Below the pieces are notes generated by a model. The model did no database searches. It was not told where the DNA came from and saw only the letters and a program-made list of their open reading frames with translations. A DNA stretch of 64,000 nt. Source: Variovorax sp. CF079 (GTDB taxonomy: Bacteria > Pseudomonadota > Gammaproteobacteria > Burkholderiales > Burkholderiaceae_C). Position 1 is the stretch's first letter, and each line of letters opens with the position of its first letter. The DNA is taken from contig NZ_FMZU01000003.1 of assembly GCF_900101545.1 (NCBI RefSeq), positions 62,001-126,000 of the forward strand. The letters run 5' to 3'. The position numbers were made by a program, and so were the translations under genes. Positions 61,253 to 64,000 of this stretch are shown here, piece after piece.

Positions 61253-64000
61253 GGCGCGACCTCCTCGGGTTCTTGTTGCAGGAGTCGGTCCAGCCCGTCG
61301 AGCACCTCCAGGGAGGGCGGGACGTGGTAGCAGCCGTGCGTTGCGCTGTGAACCCCGCGCAGGAAGAAGAAGACGGCGCCACCCAGGTGCTGCATCGGGT
61401 CGTAGCCTGCACCCAGGCGAGCGCGCAGCAACCGGTGCAGTGCCAGGAGGTAGACGGCCGCCTGCACGTCGTAGCGATGCGCGGCCATGGCGCCTTCCAG
61501 CGCCTCGGGCGTGTAGTCGGCGTCGCGTTCGCCCAGATGGTTCGACTTGTAGTCCAGCACCCAGTAGCGGCCGCCGTGCGCGAACACCACATCGGCAAAA
61601 CCCATCAGCATGCCCCTGAGTTCGCGCTCAGGCAGGACCGGACGCGCGCACCCTGCGAGCAGGTGATCGCGACACAGGGTGTCGATGGCCGATGCGGACA
61701 ACCCGTCGACCGGGAACCAGAACTCCATTTCGGGCAGGACAGCGCGAACGCTCTCGAGATCGGCGCCCACCGGCGGCAGCGGGGTACGCAGCACCTCGCC
61801 CAACCATTCACGCACGTCGGCCCTCCGCTCGCCCCAGCCTTGACGCTCGCAACGGCGCTGCAGCTGTTCCGCGCGATCGGGGGACTGGTTCAGGTCGAAG
61901 CCCTCGCTGGCCAGCCACTCCAGCTGGTCGTGCAGGAAGTTGCCCGGCAGCGCTCCGCGTGGAAAGCGATGCCAGGGCTGGCCACCGTCGGACACCACAG
62001 TGGCACCGGACAGCGAAGCGGCATTCCCGGGCACCGCCGCGTGGGCGGCGGCAGGTGCCGCTTCGTCCATGCTCGCCAGGTTCACGTGCTCGTCATCGCG
62101 CACCGCTGCGACGCTGGCCGCGGCCGCTCCCGTCGACGGCAGGTCCCGAACCAAGGCGGAGAAGCTGCCGATGGTCCAGTGACGCTCGAAAGTCGCCATG
62201 TAGGGCTCCAGGTCACGCAGCGCCGGCGCGGCCTCCCGTGGCTGCAAGGGTGTGCGGGCCAGCGCCTCGAGCGGCTGCGCATCGACCAGCACGATGTCGG
62301 GGCAGCCCGCGATCAACTTCTCGATCTGAGTCTTCAGCGCGTCCTGGTGCAGGTCCCCATGGCCGTGGACGACATACCCGATGGCGCTGCGCGTGAACGT
62401 GCAGCGATCGCTGTTGCCGGACTTCAGGGCTGCGAGTCCCACCCACACGGCGTGACGCGCGCGCGTCAGTGCGACGTACAACAGCCGCAGGTCCTCCCGG
62501 TGCCGCTCCTTGTCGGCTGCATCGATGTGCGCCTCACTCAGGTGCAGGTGGAGGGTGCGCTGCCCATCAGTGCCGGCGAGGTTGATCATCCGGGTGGTCT
62601 TGCGCTCGACCGGCCGGAAGCCACTCGCGAAGGGCAGGAACACGAGCGGATACTCGAGCCCCTTGGACGCATGCACCGTGACCACCTTGACCAGGTCCGC
62701 ATCGCTTTCCAGGCGCACGATCTGGTCGTCGTTGCGCGTCGGCTCGCCCTGCGTCTGCTCGGCCAGCCAGCGCACCAGCGCCTGCTCGCCGTCGAGCTGG
62801 CCGCTTGCCGCCTGCAGCAGTTCCGCCAGGTGCATGAAGTTGGTCAGCCTGCGTTCGCCGTCATGGCCGCCATCCATGCCCACCTCCTGGCTGCCACCGG
62901 CCGGGAGAGTGCCGAGCCAGCGTGCCGGCAGGTCCAGCAAATGCAGGGTCTGCCGCAGCATCGTGAGCACGCCCTGCTGCTGCCAGACGACATGCAGCTG
63001 GCGCAGCTGTTCGCTGCGCTCGTCGAACGCCTCGTCGTCGTCAGCCAGGCGCATCAGTTCGGCGATGGTCAGCCCGACGCTGCGCGTGGCCAAAGCCGCG
63101 CGCGCCAGGCGAATGTCCAGGGGTGAGGCCACCGCCCGCAGCCAGTGCAGCAGGTCCTGCGCCTCCGCGCTCGCAAAGACCGACTGCTGGTCCGAGAGGT
63201 ACACCGAGGCCACGCGGCGGCGGCGCAGTTCGCGCTGGACCGCGGCGGCCTCCGTGCCGGTGCGCACCAGCACCGCGATGTCCGCGGGCCGCAGTCGCGC
63301 GAAGTCGCTCCCCTTCTCCTCAAAGCCCGCCGTCGGGTCGTTCAGCAGGCCGGCAATGCGCTCCGCGCAGCGCGCCGCGAAGGCACGCCGGCTTGCGGCG
63401 CCCCGGCTCAAGCTGGCATCGAGCGCAAGCGTGACCGCCGGCACAGCGCCATCCGCGCTGACCAGGCGCTCGGCTCGTCCGCGCGCTGCTACCGGCAGAA
63501 ACGGCAACGGGTTCTCGGTGGGTACCCCTTCCGCCGCAGGCGCACTGCGGTACATGAAGGCGCCCTCGCCGTCCCGGCCTTCGGGATGGTCCAGCAGATG
63601 ATTCACCGCCGCCACGACCGACGCCGTGGAGCGATGGTTGGTGCCCAGCATGTAGTGCTGCCCGGTCGTCGCGCGGCGCGCCGTCAGGTAGCTGTGGATG
63701 TCCGCACCCCGGAACCCGTAGATCGACTGCTTCGGGTCGCCGATCAGCAGCAGCGCGGTCTGGCGGTCGTTCGCAGCGATGCGATACAGCCGGTCAAAGA
63801 TGCGGGCCTGCACCGGGGACGTGTCCTGGAACTCGTCGACAAGCGCCACCGGATACTGCGCCAGGATGCGTGCGCGCAAGCGCTCGGCCGCCTCCGCGTT
63901 GCTGGCGGGATCAAGCGCCGCGTCCAGCCGCAACAGCATGTCGGCGAAGCCGAAGGTGCTGGCTTGCTGTTTGAGGGCGGCTAGGCGGGCCGCGATGTGG
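61249..64000 (-). CDS. recB: RecB, exodeoxyribonuclease V beta subunit (partial)
   Basis: The C-terminal ~917 residues of RecB; the 5' part lies beyond the window. Helicase motifs VDEFQDTSPVQARIFDRLY and LLIGDPKQSIYGFRGADIHS near the visible start, VVTVHASKGLEYPLVFLPF in the middle, and the C-terminal nuclease with YWVLDYKSNHLGERDADY are all present, so the nuclease domain is intact. RecB is the 3'-5' helicase and sole nuclease of RecBCD. The gene order recB-recD is normal. Confidence 0.95.
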   Translation of the reverse strand, partial: HIAARLAALKQQASTFGFADMLLRLDAALDPASNAEAAERLRARILAQYPVALVDEFQDTSPVQARIFDRLYRIAANDRQTALLLIGDPKQSIYGFRGADIHSYLTARRATTGQHYMLGTNHRSTASVVAAVNHLLDHPEGRDGEGAFMYRSAPAAEGVPTENPLPFLPVAARGRAERLVSADGAVPAVTLALDASLSRGAASRRAFAARCAERIAGLLNDPTAGFEEKGSDFARLRPADIAVLVRTGTEAAAVQRELRRRRVASVYLSDQQSVFASAEAQDLLHWLRAVASPLDIRLARAALATRSVGLTIAELMRLADDDEAFDERSEQLRQLHVVWQQQGVLTMLRQTLHLLDLPARWLGTLPAGGSQEVGMDGGHDGERRLTNFMHLAELLQAASGQLDGEQALVRWLAEQTQGEPTRNDDQIVRLESDADLVKVVTVHASKGLEYPLVFLPFASGFRPVERKTTRMINLAGTDGQRTLHLHLSEAHIDAADKERHREDLRLLYVALTRARHAVWVGLAALKSGNSDRCTFTRSAIGYVVHGHGDLHQDALKTQIEKLIAGCPDIVLVDAQPLEALARTPLQPREAAPALRDLEPYMATFERHWTIGSFSALVRDLPSTGAAAASVAAVRDDEHVNLASMDEAAPAAAHAAVPGNAASLSGATVVSDGGQPWHRFPRGALPGNFLHDQLEWLASEGFDLNQSPDRAEQLQRRCERQGWGERRADVREWLGEVLRTPLPPVGADLESVRAVLPEMEFWFPVDGLSASAIDTLCRDHLLAGCARPVLPERELRGMLMGFADVVFAHGGRYWVLDYKSNHLGERDADYTPEALEGAMAAHRYDVQAAVYLLALHRLLRARLGAGYDPMQHLGGAVFFFLRGVHSATHGCYHVPPSLEVLDGLDRLLQQEPEEVAP

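Noticed and set aside
59147..63984. Long plus-strand frames opposite recD and recB
   Set aside because: Shadow frames of low complexity; recD and recB are unmistakable on the other strand.

Overview
The window is high-GC DNA that looks like a Burkholderiales (Comamonadaceae, Variovorax-like) chromosome. This is an inference from protein style: a dipeptide-type ABC binding protein, a gamma-glutamylputrescine-oxidase-like enzyme beside a MocR regulator, a KfrA-like protein and RecBD. It cannot be proved without a search. Core-type genes lie at both ends (1-4793 and about 59123-64000). Almost everything between is accessory: integrase, IS and Tn3 material, and at least five groups of conflict or defence genes. 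I read it as a defence island of about 54 kb abutting recBD.

Layout. 1-4793: partial ABC substrate-binding protein, FAD amine oxidase, NTF2-like protein and a divergent MocR regulator. 4789-8107: island entry, with two broken integrase copies, an intact tyrosine recombinase and a divergent KfrA-like coiled-coil protein sharing an operator region with two inverted repeats. 8108-12219: an FRG-domain gene, a degenerate ISNCY-like transposase, an intact IS110 transposase and gene-poor DNA. 12220-23686: a divergent seven-gene signalling cluster. On the minus strand are a TIR-TIR protein and a membrane nSTAND1 NTPase. On the plus strand is a tightly packed five-gene operon: small membrane protein, FxsC-like TIR protein, KGGTGR-motif ATPase with a membrane tail, TIR protein and SLOG-domain protein. 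23683-26177: a patatin-related protein lacking the nucleophile region, and poorly defined DNA.

26178-34703: a second uncommon module. It holds an M6-type metallopeptidase divergent from a caspase-like peptidase and a 2014-residue protein that joins two alpha/beta-hydrolase domains to a CHAT peptidase. 34730-37977: a Tn3-family element with 37-bp terminal inverted repeats, a frameshifted transposase and no target duplication, followed by the 3' remnant of an interrupted gene. 38557-49061: McrBC and a type I restriction-modification operon with two different hsdM genes. 49143-55864: a complete Zorya type I system, zorABCD. 55988-59047: small DNA-binding and HNH-type genes. 59123-64000: recD and partial recB.

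How they may work together. Zorya, type I RM and McrBC all read leftward in one continuous stack and are recognisable anti-phage systems. The two less familiar modules, TIR/STAND/FxsC/SLOG and M6/caspase/CHAT-lipase, combine sensor-like and toxic-effector-like domains and are the best candidates for undescribed immune systems. I saw no CRISPR array, tRNA or rRNA gene.
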